Both the position numbers and the translations under genes were made by a program. This document shows, in pieces, positions 34,901 through 46,914 of a stretch of 64,000 nt of DNA (the stretch's first letter is position 1; the number at the start of each line of letters is the position of its first letter). The notes below the pieces were generated by a model. It saw only the letters and a program-made list of their open reading frames with translations, did not search any database and was not told where the DNA came from. Source of the DNA: Undaria pinnatifida (Eukaryota; Sar; Phaeophyceae; Laminariales; Alariaceae); the NCBI GenBank assembly GCA_012845835.1, contig JABAKD010000002.1, positions 11,568,120-11,632,119 on the forward strand, read 5' to 3'.

Positions 34901-37900
34901 GCATCCCGCTTGGTATACCGTCTCCTCGATGGTGTTGTGTAAGCTATTGCGTTGGGTATGTAACCACCGAAAAGGGACACAAGTATTATTTTTTATATGT
35001 TGGAATTAACGATGCACCGCACGTGATCGGAAGGCAAACTAAAAAATAGTAATGATCCGCGAACGCAGCTGCAGCAAGCAACGTCGGTTCGTCTAAGGCA
35101 AGCACCGGGGTTTCTCTTCTCGTCGGTAGGCATACCTCGTCGCGTCGGCCCAAGTCGCTTAAAACGCTTCCCTTCTTCACCCAGCTCTTGATGTTCGTCG
35201 CATCAGCTTCACCTGCAAGTCTGCGACGGGGGTACGGATGTGACGTACGCACGATCGCACCGTGTCACTCTTGTACTTGGCGTCAGCCACCTGCTACAGG
35301 CTTACCAAACACGTTAGAACCAGCACTGCTAACGGCTTGCCGAACACAGCCAGTTGTTAATGCGTTGCCGAACGTGTTATAACTAGAATGGCTACATATC
35401 GAGCGGCAGCAGCAACAGCCGGCTAAACGAGAACAAGTCCTCTGCGTTGTAGTTTCGACGGAAGAAAATGATTGTCCGGAAAAAACACATACCAGGTATG
35501 GCGGTGCTTGCGTGGCCTGCGTGCAAACATTTTACTAGCATGAATGAGGAAAATCGATCCGACCAAAGCTGACGCCAGATGTCCAGAACGTGCGGTAATG
35601 CAACTTTTGTTGCCACATCGAAAGACCGGCCACTGCTGTCGATGTCCAATGTCCTACTGCTACCCGGAGCAACAAAATGACTCAAAACCCAACACACCTA
35701 ACATGTTAGAACACAGCCAAAATGCAAGGACACACCTATAATGTTACAACACACCTAAGATGTTACGGCACGCTTAAAATGTTACGACATGCCTAAAATG
35801 TTACGGCACGCCTAAAATGTTACGACACGCCTAAAATGTTACAACCCACCTAAACATGTTACGACACACCTAAAGTGTTACCAGTTACTTAAGATGTTAC
35901 GACACAACCAAATTGTTAGGACCCACCTAAGATGTTCAAGAGAGGCGTCCATGTCGCCAACGAGGTACAAGAAAGACCCGTAGTGCTCCAACGCCCTTGA
36001 CCTTAACCTATCGTCTTCTGTTTCCAGGGCTGCGGAGAAGCTCGCCATGCTCTCGGCGAACCTGTCAAAGAAGACCACCGAATGAAATGCGGGTGAGTAA
36101 CATCGCCGACGGCATGGCCAGTCCCTTCTTACGGCCAAGGTTGTAGCCCAACTAACAACGCTCGAGTTCTCGTTGCTGCAGTTATCACATTTGCTCATCG
36201 CCATGATCTAACCCGTGTTCACAGGACAGGCTCCAATCCCTCTGGAGGGGAACAAAACCGACGAAAATAATGCGCGTAACTGCACAACTGATTCTGGATG
36301 AACCACGCTAGCCGCACAGTTGTACGGAAACGCTGAAAAAAAATATCAATCGGTCACACATGTACCGGTGCACTGACGAACCTTCCTTCTTTCACAAGGT
36401 GGATGCCTCTCCCGAAGGCATCCTCGCCAGCCAGCGGCTCTTGCCTGCCCAGCAGTAGCGAATTGGCATCAGCTTCGTAGTCACCGTACAAGTCCTTTGA
36501 AAGCAGACATGCGGAACCGAAAGAAAAGAGGTCCTGACGAAAACTCCAGCAGCACCACTAATGCATCGACGCTCTCAAGTTTTACCGCAAGTATCACATT
36601 GCCAGGGCAAATAAATACGCATAATTGGAACAGCATGCGTTCAGTCAGCACCACGAGAAACAAGCCACTGACTGACCTCTGTGTTGTAAGACGAGAAAAA
36701 GCTGCGAACCACCCAGTCGGCGGGCAGGGTGTTTGCAGCCTCCCGGAGCGAGAAAGCCTCCCTGGTATTCCAAAGAGGAGTCAACACAAGGAAAATATCG
36801 TCGTACCAAAAATCAATATCATCATTGTTCAAAATTGCGTGTATACTGTAGTGCAGACACGCTGATATTCGGAACCCCGTGCGTGCGGCAAAGAGCTTTG
36901 GAAGCGAACCTAACATCCATAAAAACGAACCAAACTCCGGAAGAAGTTTTCTTACTCGGCTTTGGTCTTAGAAGCCTCTCGGGAAACATCTTCTATTGCC
37001 TGAGCCTCTCCATCTCCAGATCCGTTAAGCGCACTTCCTTGAAGCACAAACGCGTTCACCAAATCTCTTAGCGCCCCCTGGTTGTCGCCCAGCTCTCGGC
37101 GACACTGTCAAAAATACGTATAATAGAGACGTCGGAAGCAGCCAGCGCACATCATACATCATACATCATACGTCGCTTTTCGCTTTTGAAGGAAGAAAGC
37201 ACAGAGATGCGTGCTCGTATTGGTTAGTGCACGGGGATCATTGTCCCAATAACTGCCTTTATAACTGCCAGGCAGATAGGCAAAAGCATGACAAAAAAAA
37301 CTGCACGTGCACACGATGAGGGTGTTCTCACATTGGCTCGTTTCCCTCAACCCTATCTAGCCCGTGGTCACAAAAGCTGCTAACGAAGCATTCCAACGGA
37401 TGAAAACACAAGTGCAAAAAAGTACGTGCACCGCATTACCTCAGTCTTGCCGTTACGCAAAGGGAACGGCAATGCGGGCTGAAGCATACCATCAAGTAAT
37501 ACTTGCACAGCAACTAATACCACAAAACCGTTCATGGTATCAATTATAAGTATACTCGAAGAAAACAGAAAGAAAACCATCAAGTAATACTTGCACACCA
37601 AGGAATACCACAAAACTGTTCATGGTACATATCAATTAAGCATAAACGTATACCCGAAGAAAGAGAGAAAAGCAGTACGACGGCAAAAAAAGAAACCAAA
37701 CCAAACTGAAACCAAAAGCAGACATGCGCTCATTATTCCCACAAGGAAACACAGAAATTTCCTCAAGCGGAGACGTTATTTACAGCACAGCATGTAGGTG
37801 CATGTCGCGTCTCAGACAAACACTGCCAACGTATGCCTCCATTCAATGTACACCACCATACCTGCCCCCGCACGAGGAACGCCTCTCCACAAGTCGTGTG

Positions 37901-40900
37901 CACCTCCAAAGCTGCATTTGCCCGCGCATTAGCAGCTTCAAAGCGAGCCTGCTTTAGATCGCACTTCGCCTGCCCAGCGAGAAGTTCCGCCAAGCACCTT
38001 AGAGGAAAAGGGTTGAACTCAACGTTTAAGATTTTAATTACCACTGCCTCCATGTGCTCAAGCAACTCAGTTCAGCTTATCGGAAACTTCGAAGTACCTC
38101 AATCTATAAACTCAACCCAACTTACCAGCAACTTCATGTGCTCAATCAATCAATTAAGCTTGACTTACCAGCAGCTCCATGTGCTACATGCACTCAGCAC
38201 TGGATCGCAGAAAATCAACGCGCATCTGCGATCGATCAGCGGGGGCCTCCCGCCGCTCCTGTTTTGGCCATAATTCATTGACTTTTCATTAACACGCTTC
38301 GATCAAATGGTCACTGCTCCAAACTGCGGGAAATTATTGACCACTTCTTCAGTTGGCCACGCACCTGCCGGGAAGGTAGCTGGACCCCTGGCTTATTGCC
38401 TCGCTGAAAAAAAACGCCGCTTGATCCGGCCGGCCTTTCTCGACACACTCTTCAGCGAGTACCCGATAACGATGAGACGTCAACAAGCATTCAAGCGCAA
38501 CGTCAGGCTCCAAGGACATCTTGCCGTCCGGAAGTTGCACGCCATTGCCACTGCTATCCAACGGCTCATTTTCCCCTCGCCGTTCACGAGGTTGTTCCAG
38601 CCTTCGGATCAGCTCAAACAGGTCATTGCCTATGAACGGCACGGCCGAGATGTAATCCAGGGCTGCGACGTCCAGCCGGCGGCTCAGCTCTTGGCTCGGA
38701 GACGTATCGTTTGACATCGAACACGGGCAAGCACCATCTACACCCATTGATCCGCCTGCGTGCTTCGCTGCATAAGCTTCAGTTAGAGCCTGCAGCGTGC
38801 GGCGAATGAGAGAGAGGCGGTGGGTTTCTATACAATCATAGAACATGCAAGAAACTTTGTTCCAGATTATTATAGAAAAAAAAACGACGCGTCGAGGATT
38901 TTACAGCAAATGGACGTGATGACTATATATCAGTGGTCACTGACATTGGTTGACGTAGTACGTTATCACGAAATTCATGGCAACATAAATAGGTCGCACC
39001 TGTAAGTGCGGCTGCTCGACGGCTTCCGAGAAAAAAAGCTGTTCTTCGCGAATTTTGGTCATGGCTGACAAGCAAGAAGCCACCTTCACGCGTTGAGCTT
39101 TATCGTATTCACACGTCCGGGCGTTCGACGCGCCCGGTCGCTCATCGCTCCCGCGTTGACCAAGATCCGCATTGTCGCCAACTTCGGCACGACTATCATC
39201 TTCAGGTCCGTGCACCGTCTCTCGCTCGAGAACCGTCACGATAGGTTTTATCACCGACTCCAAGTGTCGTGCGTAACCCGCCGACACGTGCTGCGCGTTG
39301 CAGGCGACACATCGAGTATGAGCGCAACCGTTTCCTCGTGCATACGCAGCGTCATGTGCCGACGACCCCTCGTCCCCACACGTGCCCTTTACTTGGGTAG
39401 TCTCGCAAAATGGCACTCCTTCTGAACTTGCACCCTCAGCAGACGGCGGTCGCGGCCCTGGCGCGTAGATAGCTCCAGCTTGTAGCATTGACAGGCCGGC
39501 CTTCACAAGGTCGTCAACCGGAGGTACTGTAGGCAACTCCAATATTCTGTGGGCGTCATGCAATACGGCGGGGGGAAATAAGTGACGGAGTGAGGCAGAA
39601 TTGGGACCGAGTGATGCTGGAATACCGTAACGCATACTCTTTACGTCCATCCCTATTAAACATTTCATCGTCCTTTGTGGGCTGCCGTCACCAAAACCAT
39701 GCCCAACCCGACCACCCTATCAATAGTCACCAGTTCGTAATGATACGCACGAACAAGCGAACCTTAATCTATAATACATCCATGAACTTCGCCTGCACCC
39801 CTGTCCAAGAGTATCTACTGCAGTACATCCGACCTCTCATTCCACACGTCTGACATTCTGCACGTACGGCGGTATGGTAATATGAAATAGCAGAGCACAG
39901 GGAGTAATTCCGACATGCAGCAGTATGCAATACAATGCTTGGTAGTATATAACACCGAACGGCAAAATCGACACGCCCGCTTTTCGGCTGAACTAAACAC
40001 TACGAGTGCTGTACTTGACAGCTACGATGCGACCAATGTAATCGTGGTGCTGTGGTGAACAGACAGGTAGACCTATACCGGTCGGGTAAAAGTCGACAAC
40101 AGCAGTAGAATAGTGTAGCCGCCTATTCAGTTCAGTAAAAAATACCACTCGGACTCGGAAAGACGAAGTAAGCCTCTCTCCCCGCTTTATGTCGTGCGTC
40201 GGATCGAGAGCTCACGGTGGGCGTTTTCCGTTTGGTTTTCTTATTGACGACGGTTTCGGTCCACAAACTCGACGTCAGCAAATAAATCAATTTCCATTGC
40301 CTAGAACCGAACTCGTGGCCAAACCACTTTACCATGGTATCGTGTAAGACAGCTTGAGCGGCTTCCTTGACTAGACACACCTCCCGGGCGAGCATTTTGT
40401 ATTTATATTATATTTCGTCGGCAACATACTCTGATGATTATTTTGGCGATGCTATTAAATAGCATGAATAAGCCGTGTAGGCGGATTAGTCGGGTTAGGG
40501 TTTTGGGTAAAGGTTTTACGGCCATCGTACAACCTGTTTCACAAAACTGGACACACACGCGGATCGAGCATTTATACTTTTTTCCATACTTCATCCTATT
40601 GCAGGTGCTTTCTTGTCTTGCATAGACTGCTCGACTACTAGATTAGCTTGCCGACATTCCACCCCGCCATATGCGGTACCCGACAGGCTGGGTACTTCTG
40701 ATTTCAGCGCCACATAACAATTCGAGGCATCTGCATTTGGCATTTCACTAGAAAACTACGGTCACCACATAACATGTACTCGCAACAGGTACCAAGTATC
40801 ACATCGATCGATCCTGTGATTATCGCATCCCGCCATATGCGCTATCCGACCAATTGGGTACTTTGGATTACAGTGTCACGAAACATACAGTCTAACAGGT

Positions 40901-42988
40901 ACGCATTTCGCAAGAAAGCTACCAGTATCGCATACCAGGTACCAGGTAACAGGTAACAGGTATCACACATCACATGCACAGCTCGCTACCCCATTTTTTT
41001 TTCAACATTGCAAGGAATTGAAGCAGCCTTGTCGTGGCTACGTGTAATAATTGCTCAAGTGCGACAACCAAGCCGTTCTCCTCTCTGGGCTAACCTTAGG
41101 TACAACTTGTTGCACGTGCTAACCTTTTAGAACTGCAAAAAAAAACACACCGGAATTCAAAGTATGCTGTCCCCAAAAACGTGGGTGCCATTCTAAAGGG
41201 GTTAATAAGTTAACCAGTTGACACGGCCGGCACGATCTGAGGTCAAGACTTGGCGGGACAGACTCCGACTAGAAATTCAACTAGGGGGCTTTATTAACGG
41301 TAATCCTTCTACCGATGTACTGGTACGCAGCAGCCGCGATACACTTGATAAAATTGCTGTGCTATTTGCACGGGCAGGTATACATAACTGTGACAAGCCG
41401 AAGCATAGGACCAAGAAAGGTCGCAATTGCAACGACATCCGTGTAGGGAGGCCATCGGTAAGGGGAGTACCAAATACCATTACAGCAAGGCAGCCGGGGC
41501 GTCCTGCGCACCTCGACGGGCCAAGGGTCAACGTCAAGGGTCAACACTCACCGTACACACCGCACGTACCTGGTAGTTGATAATAGCCCGCACTCACCGA
41601 GGGGGGGTGTAGACCAGGCGTAGCGCGTCGCTCATTCTCCCTAAGTATGCAATCGCCTCAGGGTCTTGTTCCTCTTCGGCATACCTATTGAAGTAAATAC
41701 GAGCACGCAGCACAAGCTTTTGAGGTCAACACTGACATTGCACGATCAGCTCGTGGTTATTCCGATGGCGCCTCACCAGGGGACACTCTCTTGTACTTTT
41801 ATACCACGGTATATCGTACACTCCTGTCACTACAACTCAGGATCTTATGCACAGATCCTAACCCTAACCCTTCGCACGGTGCGGCGATATATCATACTGC
41901 CACGGGTGGCCTGCTCGTACAGAAAACAGATGCGATATTCCACATGCGAGTAGGACTACTGTAGTCTGACGCCAGAAAATGGGAGTAAGCGAAGGGTTGT
42001 AGTCATAGAGCTCTGCGGCATCACTAGCCCAAGTAATATTAATAACTGGCAGCCTGCCGTTGGACAAGTGCTGTTGGGATAACACAAACTCTCATGGGAT
42101 GAACACCAACACATCTATCTCACTTGTGCAGAGTCACCGCCACCTCGCTTTCGGAGACTCCTCTGTTCGCGTACACCACTTCTGACACCGCTTCCAGAAT
42201 TAACCTGAACCTCGGGCCATACTTCTTGATAAAAAAGGCCTCGCTGCCGACGGCTTGTCGAAGATGCCTTATGTTACATGTAGCGTGGGGCACGAGGGGG
42301 CGAGATGGCAAGTCAGTATCATATGCATACCTCCAAGTACCAGTATCGTAAACAAGATGCGAGCACAGCAGCCCACATAAATCAGTCAATCCCGTCGACG
42401 GGAAGAACAAAGTCATAGGCTGATTGCCACAGAGTACAACGCGTATACCACACGTGGGAGACACTTGGCATTGGCCCAGTATCTTTCGGTACTTGGCTGG
42501 GGCTCAATGCAAGCTGAGCTGCACGAGGTAGAGTATTGTGGTTGTGGTGATTTAGTACTATGTGCCTGTCATGTTACCTGGTACTCTGCAGGGCAGTACT
42601 GGTAGGTAGCTGGTAGGGCAGGTCACACCACCGCCCAAGGGCAGGTCAGGAGCTACGCGTACTTGTATCATACTGCTGTTTGCAGTTTACGACATGAAGC
42701 ACGCACCGAATTCGATTGCTGGTTTACCTTGGCAGTCCGAATGGAGCTAGGACGAGCAGGCTCCATTGCAGAACCTCGTGTGTAATGCTCAAAAATGTAT
42801 CGTGGTCAAGAGGTTGTGCAACCTCGAAGAAGTCCGTCGCCATATTCCTGCACAGCAGCCGAACTGTCTAACTGTGACCGTAGGCATACCTCGTACTCGT
42901 CATCGCCAACGAGAGCAAAAACGCAACCCGCCGCATTTCCCTCCTTCCCGGACCAAACATGCACCTTCAACTTATCGAAACCCTTCAT
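28972..42988 (-). CDS. TPR protein with TOM70-like C-terminal half and unknown N-terminal half
   Basis: Likely a mitochondrial import receptor or related TPR adaptor. Exons (high to low): 42988-42890, 42419-42331, 42267-42124, 41684-41598, 39681-39000, 38789-38365, 37997-37862, 37104-36956, 36761-36677, 36494-36382, 36061-35927, 35656-35634, 35212-35136, 34221-34157, 32899-32713, 31616-31518, 30630-30491, 29663-29559, 29095-28972. All phases agree: 2964 nt, 987 aa. ATG at 42988 follows an in-frame TGA 15 nt upstream. From about residue 465 the TPRs follow TOM70 order: a DLVNAFVLQGS helix, LPADWVVRSFFSSY linker, EAIDPLDSDLFLHRG, LARFPDSSEVLLFFAE, SLDPECPIPYVNAARAY, and a C-terminal KCHLEAQKM helix. 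The first ~460 residues (LRQAVGSEAFFIKKYGPRF; a Ser/Gly-rich stretch in the 682-nt exon) match nothing I know. No N-terminal membrane segment is seen, unlike classical TOM70, so location is uncertain. One exon is 23 nt and one intron is GC-AG. Confidence 0.8.
31314..31370. repeat. Dispersed MITE-like end (gtgcagttctgaaggggtt)
   Basis: The block ctaattccaagtaaaatgtc, then ggtgcagttctgaaggggtt, resembles 41150-41206 (gaattcaaagtatgctgtcc, then ggtgccattctaaaggggtt). A bare end (gcagttctaaaagggttaa) also occurs at 26697. It lies in an intron of the TPR gene. Confidence 0.5.
31775..31860. repeat. Dispersed repeat, partner of 34950-35040
   Basis: The segment tatgtgccaccgaaaagggc to ggaaaataaaacaaa aligns with 34950-35040 (tatgtaaccaccgaaaaggg to ggcaaactaaaaaata). 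Both copies are in introns of the TPR gene and neither has a coding frame. Confidence 0.6.
33470..34155. repeat. Minisatellite (gtcgatactgac) with an embedded (GGGTC)n expansion
   Basis: Units of about 25-40 bp around tgtcgatactgactantaat run from 33470 to about 33765. At 33806-34113 they are interrupted by about sixty near-perfect gggtc pentamers. They resume for two units and end exactly at the donor of TPR-gene exon 34221-34157: on the minus strand the intron starts gtgagtcagtatcgac, which is itself a unit. Open frames through the pentamers (VGSGRVGSGR; DPTRPDPTRP) are artefacts of a stop-free repeat. Confidence 0.92.
34222..34700. repeat. ~60-bp degenerate minisatellite carrying copies of an exon start
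   Basis: About eight units share actcaacagccttacaacga, then a g/a-rich part with atgggggagtcatgg. The real exon 34221-34157 reads, on the plus strand, cactcaacagcc followed by ttattataag. On the minus strand the units therefore repeat tgtaag|GCTGTTGAGT, the acceptor plus the first bases of the exon. The array lies directly upstream of that acceptor. Confidence 0.8.
34950..35040. repeat. Dispersed repeat, partner of 31775-31860
   Basis: See the partner copy. It lies just downstream (minus-strand sense) of TPR-gene exon 35212-35136. A nearby A-rich block (34815-34852, ccaccggagg then a-runs) resembles 44245-44292. Confidence 0.6.
35690..35926. repeat. ~23-bp minisatellite carrying copies of an exon end
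   Basis: About ten units of acgacacgcctaaaatgtt. It abuts TPR-gene exon 36061-35927, whose last bases read AACATCTTAG|gtgggtcc on the minus strand. The units repeat aacattttag|gcgtgtcg, so each is a variant of the exon end plus the donor. Confidence 0.85.
40132..40395 (-). CDS. Small unrecognised reading frame inside a TPR-gene intron
   Basis: ATG at 40395 to TGA, 87 aa, on the same strand as the host gene and inside its 1.9-kb intron (41597-39682). The sequence is mixed and protein-like (MLAREVCLVKEAAQAVLHDT, then FGHEFGSRQWKL, a Lys/Arg-rich stretch and an aromatic end). Its codons favour G/C at the third position in the first half. No family match. It could be a skipped exon (a GTAAAG donor follows DTM), an element remnant or chance. 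Confidence 0.25.
   Translation of the reverse strand: MLAREVCLVKEAAQAVLHDTMVKWFGHEFGSRQWKLIYLLTSSLWTETVVNKKTKRKTPTVSSRSDARHKAGREAYFVFPSPSGIFY
41121..41206. mobile_element. 86-bp MITE-like element with imperfect inverted ends
   Basis: It begins aaccttttagaactgca and ends tgccattctaaaggggtt. The reverse complement of the start is tgcagttctaaaaggtt, so the ends are inverted and match with few changes. The core is A-rich and non-coding. Related ends occur at 31350 and 26697. Target-site duplications were not clear. Confidence 0.5.
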
Positions 42989-44258
42989 TTGCTTTTCCCA
43001 TCATATACTAAACACACGCCCCCTACACATCTGTACATAGGAAGGAGAGGAGCGGTCGCTGAGGAATGGTACGAGTCTCAGCAGCTGTGCAGGCACAGCT
43101 ACTAACAACACTTATATAATCCACGGTTCAAATTTGGTAATCGCTGTGTTGGAAGTTGGGTGTGACGTGTCTTGTTGAAGATGGAATAGGTGTTATCATA
43201 ACTACCCACCAAGCTCCCCACCGACTGACCGTTTGCCATGCCTTTCATCGTTTGCCTCGTTCGTTGGCGTCTCGTGCAGGACATCTTCCGAAGGCTGACC
43301 AACCCTACGCTCCAGAAGTTGTACAGATTCGTACTGAAGCGGTTGGTAGGGCGCTTCCTGGATGACGATATCGCTCTCGAGGTACGGCAAGGGTAGTCTT
43401 CCGCTATAATTTCAATTTCAAGCTTGATATGCAGTGCCAACAACGTGTTTTTTTCTTTTCTGAACGGAACAGCGGTGTGATTTGAAGCAAAGTCGGTCGA
43501 CGGCACTCTTTCTCCGTGACGGTCAGCCGTCAAGAAACTCCTCACACTAGAAATAGTATACTTCATTCGGAGAGGCCTTGACGGGGTAAACTTGACCGTC
43601 AAGAGACATCTTTAATGTGAAAAAATCAAATGGTTTGCTATTAATAATAAGCAGTGTCAGCAGCGGCGGCCAGTCGGATCGCGTCTGTTTTTGAACAGAG
43701 ACGGATCGATATTCTGTACGAGTACCTGGTACGTACGTACGAGTTCGTAGTGCGCGGTTACCAGATTTCGGTAGGTAAACCTCCTGCCACTTTACCAGAC
43801 ACCTCCTACGGCAGGTGCAGGTCTACTATTAATATTAGTAATCCATACTGTAGGTCTGTACCACCATGTTGCTTTGCCCACAAAACTGAAAATGCGATAC
43901 AACGTAGAAACGTCAAATATTGTTGAAACCGGGTTTTGTCAAAAACAGCCCCGCACAATTGCCTCTGGGTCATTCAGCGGTCTGTGCTCTTTCACCGGTG
44001 CCGTGCTCTCCGCTGCAGCCTTCGAATGACAAATCACGTTACACACGCACCCGTATACAACGGCAGCTTGCGCTGCCGGGGTTGTAACGAGGACCAATGA
44101 TAGGGACAGCTTACGCTATACCTACAATGGGACTCGAAGGGTGCGCCAGCTAGCGTTGGGCTGCGAAAGCAACTGAGTTAAATCGACACACGACGCGTAT
44201 GAAAATACGCGGAAGTGTGGTGAGCTAAAGCTTTATTTTTCCCCATCCGCCGGAGGAT

Positions 44259-44281
44259 AAAAAAAAAAAAAAAAAAAAAAA
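44259..44281. repeat. Poly(A) run
   Basis: About 23 consecutive A after ccgccggaggat, which resembles the A-rich tail of the block at 34815-34852. It may be the tail of a retroposed copy. Confidence 0.8.
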
Positions 44282-45252
44282 GACAAAACACGCCCGTAGG
44301 AACCCCACCACGTAATTATATAGTCTGGCATTTAGTTGTTCTTTGTCTTGCTAGAAATGGAGGAATCCGGTGCGCCGCGGCCATGTAGTGTATCGATTGT
44401 GCTGTAGCAACGTATGCTCCCAGCAATCGCGCCGCTAGTTTAGGCATTTTTCACGGTCACTGTCGTGGTGGTGTACGTTGTTGAAATCGCCTAGATTCGC
44501 CGTGCGCTCGTGTATACCGGCAGGGCAGGTACACCAGGGGGGTGGACTTACAGTAGGGATTCATGTCACCGACGCCGCAATCGCTGGAGACGTTCGCCTA
44601 AAACCCCCAACGAAATGTGGAGTATAAACACTTCGTTGTACCAGGTAGTGTAGTGTGTCGTAGCGCTAGGTCACGCAAAAATCGTTTTTCAAAAATTACT
44701 CGTACATACGTACGTACTGGTAATGATCACTGCAGCAATAAAAAATAACTTGGTCACAGTATTAGAGAGAAAATCCAACGACTTGGAACCACATTTTCAA
44801 ACTTGAGCGACACTGTCGCGGTGCTTACTGGTCACCAAAACTGCTGCCGCTTTGCCACACTGTAGTGAGAATACCTAAGACTCCATCGAAGGGTGGTGCA
44901 TTTTGGGATTAGGTGTAGTGCTGGAGTTATGGCAGAACTGCGGAATATCGTACCCAAATACTGCGGTGGTTGAGGTGGTTCCAGATCTGTATTCTTGCCT
45001 AGTTAGTCCCTTTTTTGATTGTGGGCAAGGCAACGTTTGGTACGAGGGACGAGGGCACCACTGCTTCCATGTATAATGTTGCAAGTAATACCGATATTTG
45101 TATTGCTTGGTGGTTTTGTTGAACGAAATACCGGGTGTGCATATAGCTTTTGTCCCTCTCCATACTGGTTACCAGGTATATAGGGTATCAGTGCGCAGAA
45201 TGACTATGGACCAAAACCGCCCTTGGAAAATTATCCTTGGTAAAATGATCCT

Positions 45253-45710
45253 GTTCACCTTGGCAGCATCCAGGGGATCAATTATCTCGAAGGAGTTATG
45301 CATATGTACAAACACGCAACCGGAGTATCATGCAGCTTGCAGAAATGAGCATCGACCCTTGAATGAGTCGAACTCACAGCTGACGTATTTCAAATATGTG
45401 TCTAAATCCCTTTCGTAGGGTTAGTTTCTGTTTTGACTTTTCCTCAGACGGCTATATTTTCTTGACACCGGTTTTTCTAAGTTCACCTTGGCAGCATCCA
45501 GGGGATTAATATATACTGAAGGAGTTATGCATATGTACAAACACGCAACCGGAGTGTCATGCAGCTTGCAGAGATGAGCATCGACCCTTAAGTTGATCGA
45601 ACTCACAGCTGACGTATTTCAAATATTTTTCTAAATCCCTTTCGTACGGTTAGTTTCTGTTTGACTTTTCCTCAGACGGCTATATTTTCTTGACACCGGT
45701 TTTTCCAAAC
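45253..45710. repeat. 228-bp tandem duplication of the KFVELTADV-type repeat
   Basis: The string gttcaccttggcagcatcca starts at 45253 and 45481, and the two blocks match closely to about 45710. Each contains gcttgcagnaatgagcatcg and gaactcacagctgacgtatt, the conserved core also found at 15042 and 59772. Here the short frame is broken by an early stop in both copies. Confidence 0.85.
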
Positions 45711-46167
45711 CGGTTTTTTTAGACCAGTTTTTGAAAACGGTTGATTAGACCGCGGCTGGCAACTTCCGCTTCAGGGCCCCGACGGCCACGCGCTCGCGGC
45801 TGTGCCTCCGCACGTGTCATCCGCCGCGATCTGTCTCGCGGTCCTACTCGCTGAGCTTGGCGAGCAATACCGGAAAAAGGGCCACACATTTCACACTACT
45901 TGCTCAAATACTTAAGTCCCTTTATTCAAGATAAACGACCAGTATGCCGACGTAGTCAAGTAAATACTGGTGGCTGTTTTCTAATAAAAAGTAAATACAA
46001 TATATGATCGAACCAGATACTAACCGCTTGACAAAATTTCAAGTCGAAATTAACCAACACCCACGACAGCGGTCCTGGCAATCAACACACGTAATCAACG
46101 TGCTAGATGGTTGAATTTTGCGACTGATTGCAATCATATTCCAACCATCGAGGTCATGGTAGCCGGT

Positions 46168-46252
46168 CGTCCCGGTGGTCTAGTGGTTGGTTACCCTAGA
46201 ATACTACTGGAGTTGGTGCTGGGTTGGAATCCCACGGGGCTCGGACTTTTGA
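46168..46252 (+). tRNA. tRNA-like sequence (degenerate; tRNA pseudogene or SINE head)
   Basis: The segment gtcccggtggtctagtggtt begins like a tRNA, with a perfect A-box fit (TGGTCTAGTGG). About 50 bp on, GGGTTGGAATCCCAC matches the T arm and B box with one change (TTCGA to TTGGA). The acceptor ends do not pair well (GTCCCGG against GGGGCTC) and the middle region is too irregular for a clear anticodon arm. A degraded Glu/Asp-like tRNA or a SINE head is likely. No isotype is assigned. Confidence 0.4.
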
Positions 46253-46360
46253 GTTATTTATAAAAAAACAACAAAGGACTTACCTGCTGAGAGCGCCTAG
46301 CAGCGTGGATGGACGCAATTTGATGCAAGTCGACAAGAGAAGAAACAGGTGGAGTTTTCT

Positions 46361-46386
46361 CTAACCCTAACCCTTACCTAACCCTG
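46361..46386 (-). repeat. Short telomere-like tract (CCCTAA)
   Basis: Four CCCTAA-like units (ctaaccctaacccttaccta). Single units also occur at 40485 and 41857. Confidence 0.55.
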
Positions 46387-46914
46387 TAAAACTGAAGGCG
46401 CGTACCGTAGTGGGGAGGGGGAGAAGAGCCTGCTTAGTGACCTGGGATCTGAGTTACGTCTTCGGAGGAATGAGAAAGAAAAGTGCGAAGATAATAGAAA
46501 CCATGAGCAAAATAATGAATAAATAAAATTGGTGATTTGATGCACGATGATGCAACTAGTCGTGGTTAACAAACAGGTTCTTGAATAAACTCCAATAATC
46601 CATCACCAAAAAGTACGAAATGTAGTCAATAATCAAATTACTTTCGCAAGAAAACACATATTGTACAAAGCGAGATGCTATCGACTCGAAACTTGACATT
46701 TTTTGTTGTCATCGCAGGAGACTGCTTTGCCCACGCGGCGGCGACATCGAAATGGTCTCTTCGTCGTGCTCTGTGCGATATGAGCCGTGATAAGGTTCAG
46801 CTCAATGCGGACCGAGCACCCTCGGTGACATCTCATGACGGGATTCAAACTAGCATACAAGGTGTTTGTGTTTTTTTGTTGTGTGTCTCTCTCTGTCTCG
46901 TAGTTTGTGACGGC

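Noticed and set aside
33470-35926. Regularly spaced repeats that might be read as a CRISPR array
   Set aside because: Units are contiguous and degenerate with no unique spacers, and they lie in introns of a spliced eukaryotic gene.
43220-43390. Extra 5' exon of the TPR gene (SDIVIQEAPYQPLQYESVQL)
   Set aside because: Coding-like composition, but its donors do not match the next exon's phase, and that exon begins with an ATG preceded by an in-frame stop.
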